DNA from: Meghimatium bilineatum
Lineage: Eukaryota; Mollusca; Gastropoda; Stylommatophora; Philomycidae
Assembly (NCBI GenBank): GCA_034231615.1
Contig: CM067309.1
Coordinates: 33,764,810 to 33,828,809 of the forward strand
DNA: 64,000 bases
Direction: 5' to 3'
Shown piece after piece: positions 47,780 through 59,700 of this stretch. The notes beneath the pieces are model-generated. The model searched no databases and was not told the DNA's origin. It saw nothing but the letters and a program-made list of their open reading frames with translations. Made by a program: the position numbers and the translations under genes. Positions within the stretch are counted from its first letter, which is position 1, and the number at the start of each line of letters is the position of its first letter.

Positions 47780-50720
47780 ATCTAACTATCAGCAAGGATA
47801 TGTTAGGGCAGTAGCTCAGGTGAAAGTGATCTATCAGCAAGGATGGTAGCTCAGGTAGCAGTGATCTAACTATCAGCAAGGATATGTTAGGGCAGTAGCT
47901 CAGGTGAAAGTGATCTAACTATCAGCAAGGATATGTTAGGGCAGTAGCTCATGTAGCAGTGATCTAACTATCAGCAAGGATGTTAGGGCAGTAGTTCATG
48001 TAGCAGTGATCTAACTATCAGCAAGGATGTTAGGGCAGTAGCTCATGTAGCAGTGATCTAACTATCAGCAAGGATATGTTAGTGCAGTAGCTCAGGTGAA
48101 AGTGATCTAACTATCAGCAAGGATATGTTAGTGCAGTAGCTCAGGTGAAAGTGATCTAACTATCAGCAAGGATATGTTAGTGCAGTAGCTCAGGTGAAAG
48201 TGATCTAACTATCAGCAAGGATATGTTAGTGCAGTAGCTCAGGTGAAAGTGATCTAACTATCAGCAAGGATATGTTAGGGCAGTAGCTCAGGTGAAAGTG
48301 ATCTAACTATCAGCAAGGATATGTTAGGGCAGTAGCTAATGTAGCAGTGATCTAACTATCAGCAAGGATATGTTAGGGCAGTAGCTCAGGTGAAAGTGAT
48401 CTAACTATCAGCAAGGATATGTTAGGGCAGTAGCTCAGGTGAAAGTGATCTAACTATCAGCAAGGATATGTTAGTGCAGTAGCTCAGGTGAAAGTGATCT
48501 AACTATCAGCAAGGATATGTTAGGGCAGTAGCTCAGGTGAAAGTGATCTAACTATCAGCAAGGATATGTTAGTGCAGTAGCTCAGGTGAAAGTGATCTAA
48601 CTATCAGCAAGGATATGTTAGGGCAGTAGCTCAGGTGAAAGTGATCTAACTATCAGCAAGGATATGTTAGGGCAGTAGCTCATGTAGCAGTGATCTAACT
48701 ATCAGCAAGGATGTTAGGGTAGTAGCTCAGGTGAAAGTGATCTAACTATCAGCAAGGATATGTTAGTGCAGTAGCTCAGGTGAAAGTGATCTAACTATCA
48801 GCAAGGATATGTTAGTGCAGTAGCTCAGATGAAAGTGATCTAACTATCAGCAAGGATATGTTAGTGCAGTAGCTCAGGTGAAAGTGATCTAACTATCAGC
48901 AAGGATATGTTAGGGCAGTAGCTCATGTAGCAGTGATCTTACTATCAGCAAGGATGTTAGGGTAGTAGCTCAGGTGAAAGTGATCTAACTATCAGCAAGG
49001 ATATGTTAGGGCAGTAGCTAATGTAGCAGTGATCTAACTATCAGCAAGGATATGTTAGGGCAGTAGCTCATGTAGCAGTGATCTAACTATCAGCAAGGAT
49101 GTTAGGGTAGTAGCTCAGGTGAAAGTGATCTAACTATCAGCAAGGATATGTTAGGGCAGTAGCTCAGGTGAAAGTGATCTAACTATCAGCAAGGATATGT
49201 TAGGGCAGTAGCTCATGTAGCAGTGATCTTACTATCAGCAAGGATGTTAGGGTAGTAGCTCAGGTGAAAGTGATCTAACTATCAGCAAGGATATGTTAGG
49301 GCAGTAGCTAATGTAGCAGTGATCTAACTATCAGCAAGGATATGTTAGGGCAGTAGCTCATGTAGCAGTGATCTAACTATCAGCAAGGATGTTAGGGTAG
49401 TAGCTCAGGTGAAAGTGATCTAACTATCAGCAAGGATATGTTAGGGCAGTAGCTCAGGTAGCAGTGATCTAACTATCAGCAAGGATGTTAGGGCAGTAGT
49501 TCATGTAGCAGTGATCTAACTATCAGCAAGGATATGTTAGGGCAGTAGCTCATGTAGCAGTGATCTTACTATCAGCAAGGATGTTAGGGTAGTAGCTCAG
49601 GTGAAAGTGATCTAACTATCAGCAAGGATATGTTAGGGCAGTAGCTAATGTAGCAGTGATCTAACTATCAGCAAGGATATGTTAGGGCAGTAGCTCATGT
49701 AGCAGTGATCTAACTATCAGCAAGGATGTTAGGGTAGTAGCTCAGGTGAAAGTGATTTAACTATCAGCAAGGATATGTTAGTGCAGTAGCTCAGGTGAAA
49801 GTGATCTAACTATCAGCAAGGATATGTTAGTGCAGTAGCTCAGGTGAAAGTGATCTAACTATCAGCAAGGATATGTTAGGGCAGTAGCTCAGGTGAAAGT
49901 GATCTAACTATCAGCAAGGATATGTTAGGGCAGTAGCTCATGTAACAGTGATCTAACTATCAGCAAGGATATGTTAGGGCAGTAGCTCAGGTGAAAGTGA
50001 TCTATCAGCAAGGATGGTAGCTCAGGTAGCAGTGATCTAACTATCAGCAAGGATATGTTAGGGCAGTAGCTCAGGTGAAAGTGATCTAACTATCAGCAAG
50101 GATATGTTAGGGCAGTAGCTCAGGTAGCAGTGATCTAACTATCAGCAAGGATGTTAGGGCAGTAGTTCATGTAGCAGTGATCTAACTATCAGCAAGGATA
50201 TGTTAGGGCAGTAGCTAATGTAGCAGTGATCTAACTATCAGCAAGGATATGTTAGGGCAGTAGCTCAGGTGAAAGTGATCTAATTATCAGCAAGGATATG
50301 TTAGGGCAGTAGTTAATGTAGCAGTGATCTAACTATCAGCAAGGATGTTAGGGTAGTAGCTCAGGTGAAAGTGATCTAACTATCAGCAAGGATATGTTAG
50401 TGCAGTAGCTCAGGTGAAAGTGATCTAACTATCAGCAAGGATATGTTAGGGCAGTAGCTCATGTAGCAGTGATCTTACTATCAGCAAGGATGTTAGGGTA
50501 GTAGCTCAGGTGAAAGTGATCTAACTATCAGCAAGGATATGTTAGGGCAGTAGCTAATGTAGCAGTGATCTAACTATCAGCAAGGATATGTTAGGGCAGT
50601 AGCTCATGTAGCAGTGATCTAACTATCAGCAAGGATGTTAGGGTAGTAGCTCAGGTGAAAGTGATTTAACTATCAGCAAGGATATGTTAGTGCAGTAGCT
50701 CAGGTGAAAGTGATCTAACT
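47780..50720 (+). repeat. Duplicated segment within the satellite (partner about 58234-61174, offset 10,454)
   Basis: The 35-bp units at 47837 and 50008 match those at 58291 and 60462. The rare TAATTATCAG and neighbouring GTAGTTAATG variants at 50281 recur at 60735. All keep the offset of 10,454 bp. The next 35-bp unit pair (50819/61371) is 98 bp further apart, i.e. two units were gained or lost. Confidence 0.8.
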
Positions 50721-53700
50721 ATCAGCAAGGATATGTTAGTGCAGTAGCTCATGTAACAGTGATCTAACTATCAGCAAGGATATGTTAGGGCAGTAGCTCA
50801 GGTGAAAGTGATCTATCAGCAAGGATGGTAGCTCAGGTAGCAGTGATCTAACTATCAGCAAGGATATGTTAGGGCAGTAGCTCAGGTGAAAGTGATCTAA
50901 CTATCAGCAAGGATATGTTAGGGCAGTAGCTCATGTAGCAGTGATCTAACTATCAGCAAGGATGTTAGGGCAGTAGTTCATGTAGCAGTGATCTAACTAT
51001 CAGCAAGGATGTTAGGGTAGTAGCTCAGGTGAAAGTGATCTAACTATCAGCAAGGATATGTTAGTGCAGTAGCTCAGGTGAAAGTGATCTAACTATCAGC
51101 AAGGATATGTTAGGGCAGTAGCTCAGGTGAAAGTGATCTAACTATCAGCAAGGATATGTTAGTGCAGTAGCTCAGGTAGCAGTGATCTAACTATCAGCAA
51201 GGATATGTTAGTGCAGTAGCTCAGGTGAAAGTGATCTAACTATCAGCAAGGATATGTTAGTGCAGTAGCTCAGGTAGCAGTGATCTAACTATCAGCAAGG
51301 ATATGTTAGTGCAGTAGCTCAGGTGAAAGTGATCTAACTATCAGCAAGGATATGTTAGGGCAGTAGCTCAGGTGAAAGTGATCTAACTATCAGCAAGGAT
51401 ATGTTAGGGCAGTAGCTCAGGTGAAAGTGATCTAACTATCAGCAAGGATATGTTAGTGCAGTAGCTCAGGTGAAAGTGATCTAACTATCAGCAAGGATAT
51501 GTTAGGGCAGTAGCTCAGGTGAAAGTGATCTAACTATCAGCAAGGATATGTTAGGGCAGTAGCTCAGGTGAAAGTGATCTAACTATCAGCAAGGATATGT
51601 TAGGGCAGTAGCTCAGGTGAAAGTGATCTAACTATCAGCAAGGATATGTTAGGGCAGTAGCTCATGTAGCAGTGATCTAACTATCAGCAAGGATGTTAGG
51701 GTAGTAGCTCAGGTGAAAGTGATCTAACTATCAGCAAGGATATGTTAGTGCAGTAGCTCAGGTGAAAGTGATCTAACTATCAGCAAGGATATGTTAGTGC
51801 AGTAGCTCAGATGAAAGTGATCTAACTATCAGCAAGGATATGTTAGTGCAGTAGCTCAGGTGAAAGTGATCTAACTATCAGCAAGGATATGTTAGGGCAG
51901 TAGCTCATGTAGCAGTGATCTTACTATCAGCAAGGATGTTAGGGTAGTAGCTCAGGTGAAAGTGATCTAACTATCAGCAAGGATATGTTAGGGCAGTAGC
52001 TAATGTAGCAGTGATCTAACTATCAGCAAGGATATGTTAGGGCAGTAGCTCATGTAGCAGTGATCTAACTATCAGCAAGGATGTTAGGGTAGTAGCTCAG
52101 GTGAAAGTGATCTAACTATCAGCAAGGATATGTTAGGGCAGTAGCTCAGGTAGCAGTGATCTAACTATCAGCAAGGATGTTAGGGCAGTAGTTCATGTAG
52201 CAGTGATCTAACTATCAGCAAGGATATGTTAGGGCAGTAGCTCATGTAGCAGTGATCTTACTATCAGCAAGGATGTTAGGGTAGTAGCTCAGGTGAAAGT
52301 GATCTAACTATCAGCAAGGATATGTTAGGGCAGTAGCTAATGTAGCAGTGATCTAACTATCAGCAAGGATATGTTAGGGCAGTAGCTCATGTAGCAGTGA
52401 TCTAACTATCAGCAAGGATGTTAGGGTAGTAGCTCAGGTGAAAGTGATCTAACTATCAGCAAGGATATGTTAGGGCAGTAGCTCAGGTAGCAGTGATCTA
52501 ACTATCAGCAAGGATGTTAGGGCAGTAGCTAATGTAGCAGTGATCTAACTATCAGCAAGGATGTTAGGGTAGTAGCTCAGGTGAAAGTGATCTAACTATC
52601 AGCAAGGATATGTTAGTGCAGTAGCTCAGGTGAAAGTGATCTAACTATCAGCAAGGATATGTTAGTGCAGTAGCTCAGATGAAAGTGATCTAACTATCAG
52701 CAAGGATATGTTAGTGCAGTAGCTCAGGTGAAAGTGATCTAACTATCAGCAAGGATATGTTAGGGCAGTAGCTCAGGTGAAAGTGATCTAACTATCAGCA
52801 AGGATATTTTAGGGCAGTAGCTCAGATGAAAGTGATCTAACTATCAGCAACGATATGTTAGGGCAGTAGCTCATGTAGCAGTGATCTAACTATCAGCAAG
52901 GATGTTAGGGCAGTAGTTCATGTAGCAGTGATCTAACTATCAGCAAGGATATGTTAGTGCAGTAGCTCAGGTGAAAGTGATCTAACTATCAGCAAGGATA
53001 TGTTAGTGCAGTAGCTCAGGTGAAAGTGATCTAACTATCAGCAAGGATATGTTAGTGCAGTAGCTCAGGTGAAAGTGATCTAACTATCAGCAAGGATATG
53101 TTAGTGCAGTAGCTCAGGTGAAAGTGATCTAACTATCAGCAAGGATATGTTAGTGCAGTAGCTCAGGTAGCAGTGATCTAACTATCAGCAAGGATATGTT
53201 AGTGCAGTAGCTCAGGTGAAAGTGATCTAACTATCAGCAAGGATATGTTAGGGCAGTAGCTCAGGTGAAAGTGATCTAACTATCAGCAAGGATATGTTAG
53301 TGCAGTAGCTCAGGTGAAAGTGATCTAACTATCAGCAAGGATATGTTAGTGCAGTAGCTCAGGTGAAAGTGATCTAACTATCATCAAGGATATGTTAGGG
53401 CAGTAGCTAATGTAGCAGTGATCTAACTATCAGCAAGGATATGTTAGGGCAGTAGCTCAGGTAGCAGTGATCTAACTATCAGCAAGGATATGTTAGTGCA
53501 GTAGCTCAGGTGAAAGTGATCTAACTATCAGCAAGGATATGTTAGGGCAGTAGCTCAGGTGAAAGTGATCTAACTATCAGCAAGGATATGTTAGTGCAGT
53601 AGCTCAGGTGAAAGTGATCTAACTATCAGCAAGGATATGTTAGGGCAGTAGCTCATGTGAAAGTGATCTAACTATCAGCAAGGATATGTTAGGGCAGTAG

Positions 53701-56700
53701 CTCAGATGAAAGTGATCTAACTATCAGCAAGGATATGTTAGGGCAGTAGCTCAGATGAAAGTGATCTAACTATCAGCAAGGATATTTTAGGGCAGTAGCT
53801 CAGATGAAAGTGATCTAACTATCAGCAACGATATGTTAGGGCAGTAGCTCATGTAGCAGTGATCTAACTATCAGCAAGGATGTTAGGGCAGTAGTTCATG
53901 TAGCAGTGATCTAACTATCAGCAAGGATATGTTAGGGCAGTAGCTAATGTAGCAGTGATCTAACTATCAGCAAGGATATGTTAGGGCAGTAGCTAATGTA
54001 GCAGTGATCTAACTATCAGCAAGGATATGTTAGTGCAGTAGCTCAGGTGAAAGTGATCTAACTATCAGCAAGGATATGTTAGGGCAGTAGCTCAGGTGAA
54101 AGTGATCTAACTATCAGCAAGGATATGTTAGGGCAGTAGCTCAGGTGAAAGTGATCTAACTATCAGCAAGGATATGTTAGTGCAGTAGCTCAGGTGAAAG
54201 TGATCTAACTATCAGCAAGGATATGTTAGGGCAGTAGCTCATGTGAAAGTGATCTAACTATCAGCAAGGATATGTTAGGGCAGTAGCTCAGATGAAAGTG
54301 ATCTAACTATCAGCAAGGATATTTTAGGGCACTAGCTCAGATGAAAGTGATCTAACTATCAGCAACGATATGTTAGGGCAGTAGCTCATGTAGCAGTGAT
54401 CTAACTATCAGCAAGGATGTTAGGGCAGTAGTTCATGTAGCAGTGATCTAACTATCAGCAAGGATATGTTAGGGCAGTAGCTAATGTAGCAGTGATCTAA
54501 CTATCAGCAAGGATATATTAGGGCAGTAGCTCAGGTGAAAGTGATCTAACTATCAGCAAGGATATGTTAGTGCAGTAGCTCAGGTGAAAGTGATCTAACT
54601 ATCAGCAAGGATATGTTAGGGCAGTAGCTCAGGTGAAAGTGATCTAACTATCAGCAAGGATATATTAGGGCAGTAGCTCAGGTGAAAGTGATCTAACTAT
54701 CAGCAAGGATATGTTAGGGCAGTAGCTCAGGTGAAAGTGATCTAACTATCAGCAAGGATATGTTAGTGCAGTAGCTCAGGTGAAAGTGATCTAACTATCA
54801 GCAAGGATATGTTAGGGCAGTAGCTCAGGTGAAAGTGATCTAACTATCAGCAAGGATATGTTAGTGCAGTAGCTCAGGTGAAAGTGATCTAACTATCAGC
54901 AAGGATATGTTAGGGCAGTAGCTCATGTGAAAGTGATCTAACTATCAGCAAGGATATGTTAGGGCAGTAGCTCAGATGAAAGTGATCTAACTATCAGCAA
55001 GGATATTTTAGGGCAGTAGCTCAGATGAAAGTGATCTAACTATCAGCAACGATATGTTAGGGCAGTAGCTCATGTAGCAGTGATCTAACTATCAGCAAGG
55101 ATGTTAGGGCAGTAGTTCATGTAGCAGTGATCTAACTATCAGCAAGGATATGTTAGGGCAGTAGCTAATGTAGCAGTGATCTAACTATCAGCAAGGATAT
55201 ATTAGGGCAGTAGCTCAGGTGAAAGTGATCTAACTATCAGCAAGGATATGTTAGTGCAGTAGCTCAGGTGAAAGTGATCTAACTATCAGCAAGGATATGT
55301 TAGGGCAGTAGCTCAGGTGAAAGTGATCTAACTATCAGCAAGGATATATTAGGGCAGTAGCTCAGGTGAAAGTGATCTAACTATCAGCAAGGATATGTTA
55401 GTGCAGTAGCTCAGGTGAAAGTGATCTAACTATCAGCAAGGATATGTTAGGGCAGTAGCTCAGGTGAAAGTGATCTAACTATCAGCAAGGATATGTTAGT
55501 GCAGTAGCTCAGGTGAAAGTGATCTAACTATCAGCAAGGATATGTTAGTGCAGTAGCTCAGATGAAAGTGATCTAACTATCAGCAAGGATATGTTAGGGC
55601 AGTAGCTCAGATGAAAGTGATCTAACTATCAGCAAGGATATGTTAGTGCAGTAGCTCAGGTGAAAGTGATCTAACTATCAGCAAGGATATGTTAGTGCAG
55701 TAGCTCAGATGAAAGTGATCTAACTATCAGCAAGGATATGTTAGTGCAGTAGCTCAGATGAAAGTGATCTAACTATCAGCAAGGATATGTTAGGGCAGTA
55801 GCTCAGATGAAAGTGATCTAACTATCAGCAAGGATATGTTAGTGCAGTAGCTCAGGTGAAAGTGATCTAACTATCAGCAAGGATATGTTAGTGCAGTAGC
55901 TCAGATGAAAGTGATCTAACTATCAGCAAGGATATGTTAGTGCAGTAGCTCAGGTGAAAGTGATCTAACTATCAGCAAGGATATGTTAGGGTAGTAGCTC
56001 AGGTGAAAGTGATCTAACTATCAGCAAGGATATGTTAGGGCAGTAGCTAATGTAGCAGTGATCTAACTATCAGCAAGGATATGTTAGTGCAGTAGCTCAG
56101 GTGAAAGTGATCTAACTATCAGCAAGGATATGTTAGGGCAGTAGCTAATGTAGCAGTGATCTAACTATCAGCAAGGATATGTTAGGGCAGTAGCTCAGGT
56201 GAAAGTGATCTAACTATCAGCAAGGATATGTTAGGGCAGTAGCTAATGTAGCAGTGATCTAACTATCAGCAAGGATGTTAGGGTAGTAGCTCAGGTGAAA
56301 GTGATCTAACTATCAGCAAGGATATGTTAGTGCAGTAGCTCAGGTGAAAGTGATCTAACTATCAGCAAGGATATGTTAGTGCAGTAGCTCAGATGAAAGT
56401 GATCTAACTATCAGCAAGGATATGTTAGTGCAGTAGCTCAGGTGAAAGTGATCTAACTATCAGCAAGGATATGTTAGGGCAGTAGCTCATGTAGCAGTGA
56501 TCTAACTATCAGCAAGGATGTTAGGGTAGTAGCTCAGGTGAAAGTGATCTAACTATCAGCAAGGATATGTTAGGGCAGTAGCTAATGTAGCAGTGATCTA
56601 ACTATCAGCAAGGATATGTTAGGGCAGTAGCTAATGTAGCAGTGATCTTACTATCAGCAAGGATGTTAGGGTAGTAGCTCAGGTGAAAGTGATCTAACTA

Positions 56701-59700
56701 TCAGCAAGGATATGTTAGGGCAGTAGCTAATGTAGCAGTGATCTAACTATCAGCAAGGATATGTTAGGGCAGTAGCTCATGTAGCAGTGATCTAACTATC
56801 AGCAAGGATGTTAGGGTAGTAGCTCAGGTGAAAGTGATTTAACTATCAGCAAGGATATGTTAGGGCAGTAGCTCATGTAACAGTGATCTAACTATCAGCA
56901 AGGATATGTTAGGGCAGTAGCTCAGGTGAAAGTGATCTAACTATCAGCAAGGATATGTTAGGGCAGTAGCTAATGTAGCAGTGATCTAACTATCAGCAAG
57001 GATATGTTAGGGCAGTAGCTCAGGTGAAAGTGATCTAACTATCAGCAAGGATATGTTAGGGCAGTAGCTCATGTAGCAGTGATCTAACTATCAGCAAGGA
57101 TGTTAGGGCAGTAGTTCATGTAGCAGTGATCTAACTATCAGCAAGGATATGTTAGGGCAGTAGCTCATGTAGCAGTGATCTAACTATCAGCAAGGATGTT
57201 AGGGTAGTAGCTCAGGTGAAAGTGATTTAACTATCAGCAAGGATATGTTAGGGCAGTAGCTCATGTAACAGTGATCTAACTATCAGCAAGGATATGTTAG
57301 GGCAGTAGCTCAGGTGAAAGTGATCTATCAGCAAGGATGGTAGCTCAGGTAGCAGTGATCTAACTATCAGCAATGATATGTTAGGGCAGTAGCTCAGGTG
57401 AAAGTGATCTAACTATCAGCAAGGATATGTTAGGGCAGTAGCTCATGTAGCAGTGATCTAACTATCAGCAAGGATGTTAGGGCAGTAGTTCATGTAGCAG
57501 TGATCTAACTATCAGCAAGGATGTTAGGGTAGTAGCTCAGGTGAAAGTGATCTAACTATCAGCAAGGATATGTTAGTGCAGTAGCTCAGGTGAAAGTGAT
57601 CTAACTATCAGCAAGGATATGTTAGGGCAGTAGCTCAGGTGAAAGTGATCTAACTATCAGCAAGGATATGTTAGTGCAGTAGCTCAGGTAGCAGTGATCT
57701 AACTATCAGCAAGGATATGTTAGTGCAGTAGCTCAGGTGAAAGTGATCTAACTATCAGCAAGGATATGTTAGTGCAGTAGCTCAGGTAGCAGTGATCTAA
57801 CTATCAGCAAGGATATGTTAGTGCAGTAGCTCAGGTGAAAGTGATCTAACTATCAGCAAGGATATGTTAGGGCAGTAGCTCAGGTGAAAGTGATCTAACT
57901 ATCAGCAAGGATATGTTAGGGCAGTAGCTAATGTAGCAGTGATCTAACTATCAGCAAGGATATGTTAGGGCAGTAGCTCATGTAGCAGTGATCTAACTAT
58001 CAGCAAGGATGTTAGGGTAGTAGCTCAGGTGAAAGTGATTTAACTATCAGCAAGGATATGTTAGTGCAGTAGCTCAGGTGAAAGTGATCTAACTATCAGC
58101 AAGGATATGTTAGTGCAGTAGCTCAGGTGAAAGTGATCTAACTATCAGCAAGGATATGTTAGGGCAGTAGCTCAGGTGAAAGTGATCTAACTATCAGCAA
58201 GGATATGTTAGGGCAGTAGCTCATGTAACAGTGATCTAACTATCAGCAAGGATATGTTAGGGCAGTAGCTCAGGTGAAAGTGATCTATCAGCAAGGATGG
58301 TAGCTCAGGTAGCAGTGATCTAACTATCAGCAAGGATATGTTAGGGCAGTAGCTCAGGTGAAAGTGATCTAACTATCAGCAAGGATATGTTAGGGCAGTA
58401 GCTCATGTAGCAGTGATCTAACTATCAGCAAGGATGTTAGGGCAGTAGTTCATGTAGCAGTGATCTAACTATCAGCAAGGATGTTAGGGTAGTAGCTCAG
58501 GTGAAAGTGATCTAACTATCAGCAAGGATATGTTAGTGCAGTAGCTCAGGTGAAAGTGATCTAACTATCAGCAAGGATATGTTAGTGCAGTAGCTCAGGT
58601 GAAAGTGATCTAACTATCAGCAAGGATATGTTAGTGCAGTAGCTCAGGTGAAAGTGATCTAACTATCAGCAAGGATATGTTAGTGCAGTAGCTCAGGTGA
58701 AAGTGATCTAACTATCAGCAAGGATATGTTAGGGCAGTAGCTCAGGTGAAAGTGATCTAACTATCAGCAAGGATATGTTAGGGCAGTAGCTAATGTAGCA
58801 GTGATCTAACTATCAGCAAGGATATGTTAGGGCAGTAGCTCAGGTGAAAGTGATCTAACTATCAGCAAGGATATGTTAGGGCAGTAGCTCAGGTGAAAGT
58901 GATCTAACTATCAGCAAGGATATGTTAGTGCAGTAGCTCAGGTGAAAGTGATCTAACTATCAGCAAGGATATGTTAGGGCAGTAGCTCAGGTGAAAGTGA
59001 TCTAACTATCAGCAAGGATATGTTAGTGCAGTAGCTCAGGTGAAAGTGATCTAACTATCAGCAAGGATATGTTAGGGCAGTAGCTCAGGTGAAAGTGATC
59101 TAACTATCAGCAAGGATATGTTAGGGCAGTAGCTCATGTAGCAGTGATCTAACTATCAGCAAGGATGTTAGGGTAGTAGCTCAGGTGAAAGTGATCTAAC
59201 TATCAGCAAGGATATGTTAGTGCAGTAGCTCAGGTGAAAGTGATCTAACTATCAGCAAGGATATGTTAGTGCAGTAGCTCAGATGAAAGTGATCTAACTA
59301 TCAGCAAGGATATGTTAGTGCAGTAGCTCAGGTGAAAGTGATCTAACTATCAGCAAGGATATGTTAGGGCAGTAGCTCATGTAGCAGTGATCTTACTATC
59401 AGCAAGGATGTTAGGGTAGTAGCTCAGGTGAAAGTGATCTAACTATCAGCAAGGATATGTTAGGGCAGTAGCTAATGTAGCAGTGATCTAACTATCAGCA
59501 AGGATATGTTAGGGCAGTAGCTCATGTAGCAGTGATCTAACTATCAGCAAGGATGTTAGGGTAGTAGCTCAGGTGAAAGTGATCTAACTATCAGCAAGGA
59601 TATGTTAGGGCAGTAGCTCAGGTGAAAGTGATCTAACTATCAGCAAGGATATGTTAGGGCAGTAGCTCATGTAGCAGTGATCTTACTATCAGCAAGGATG

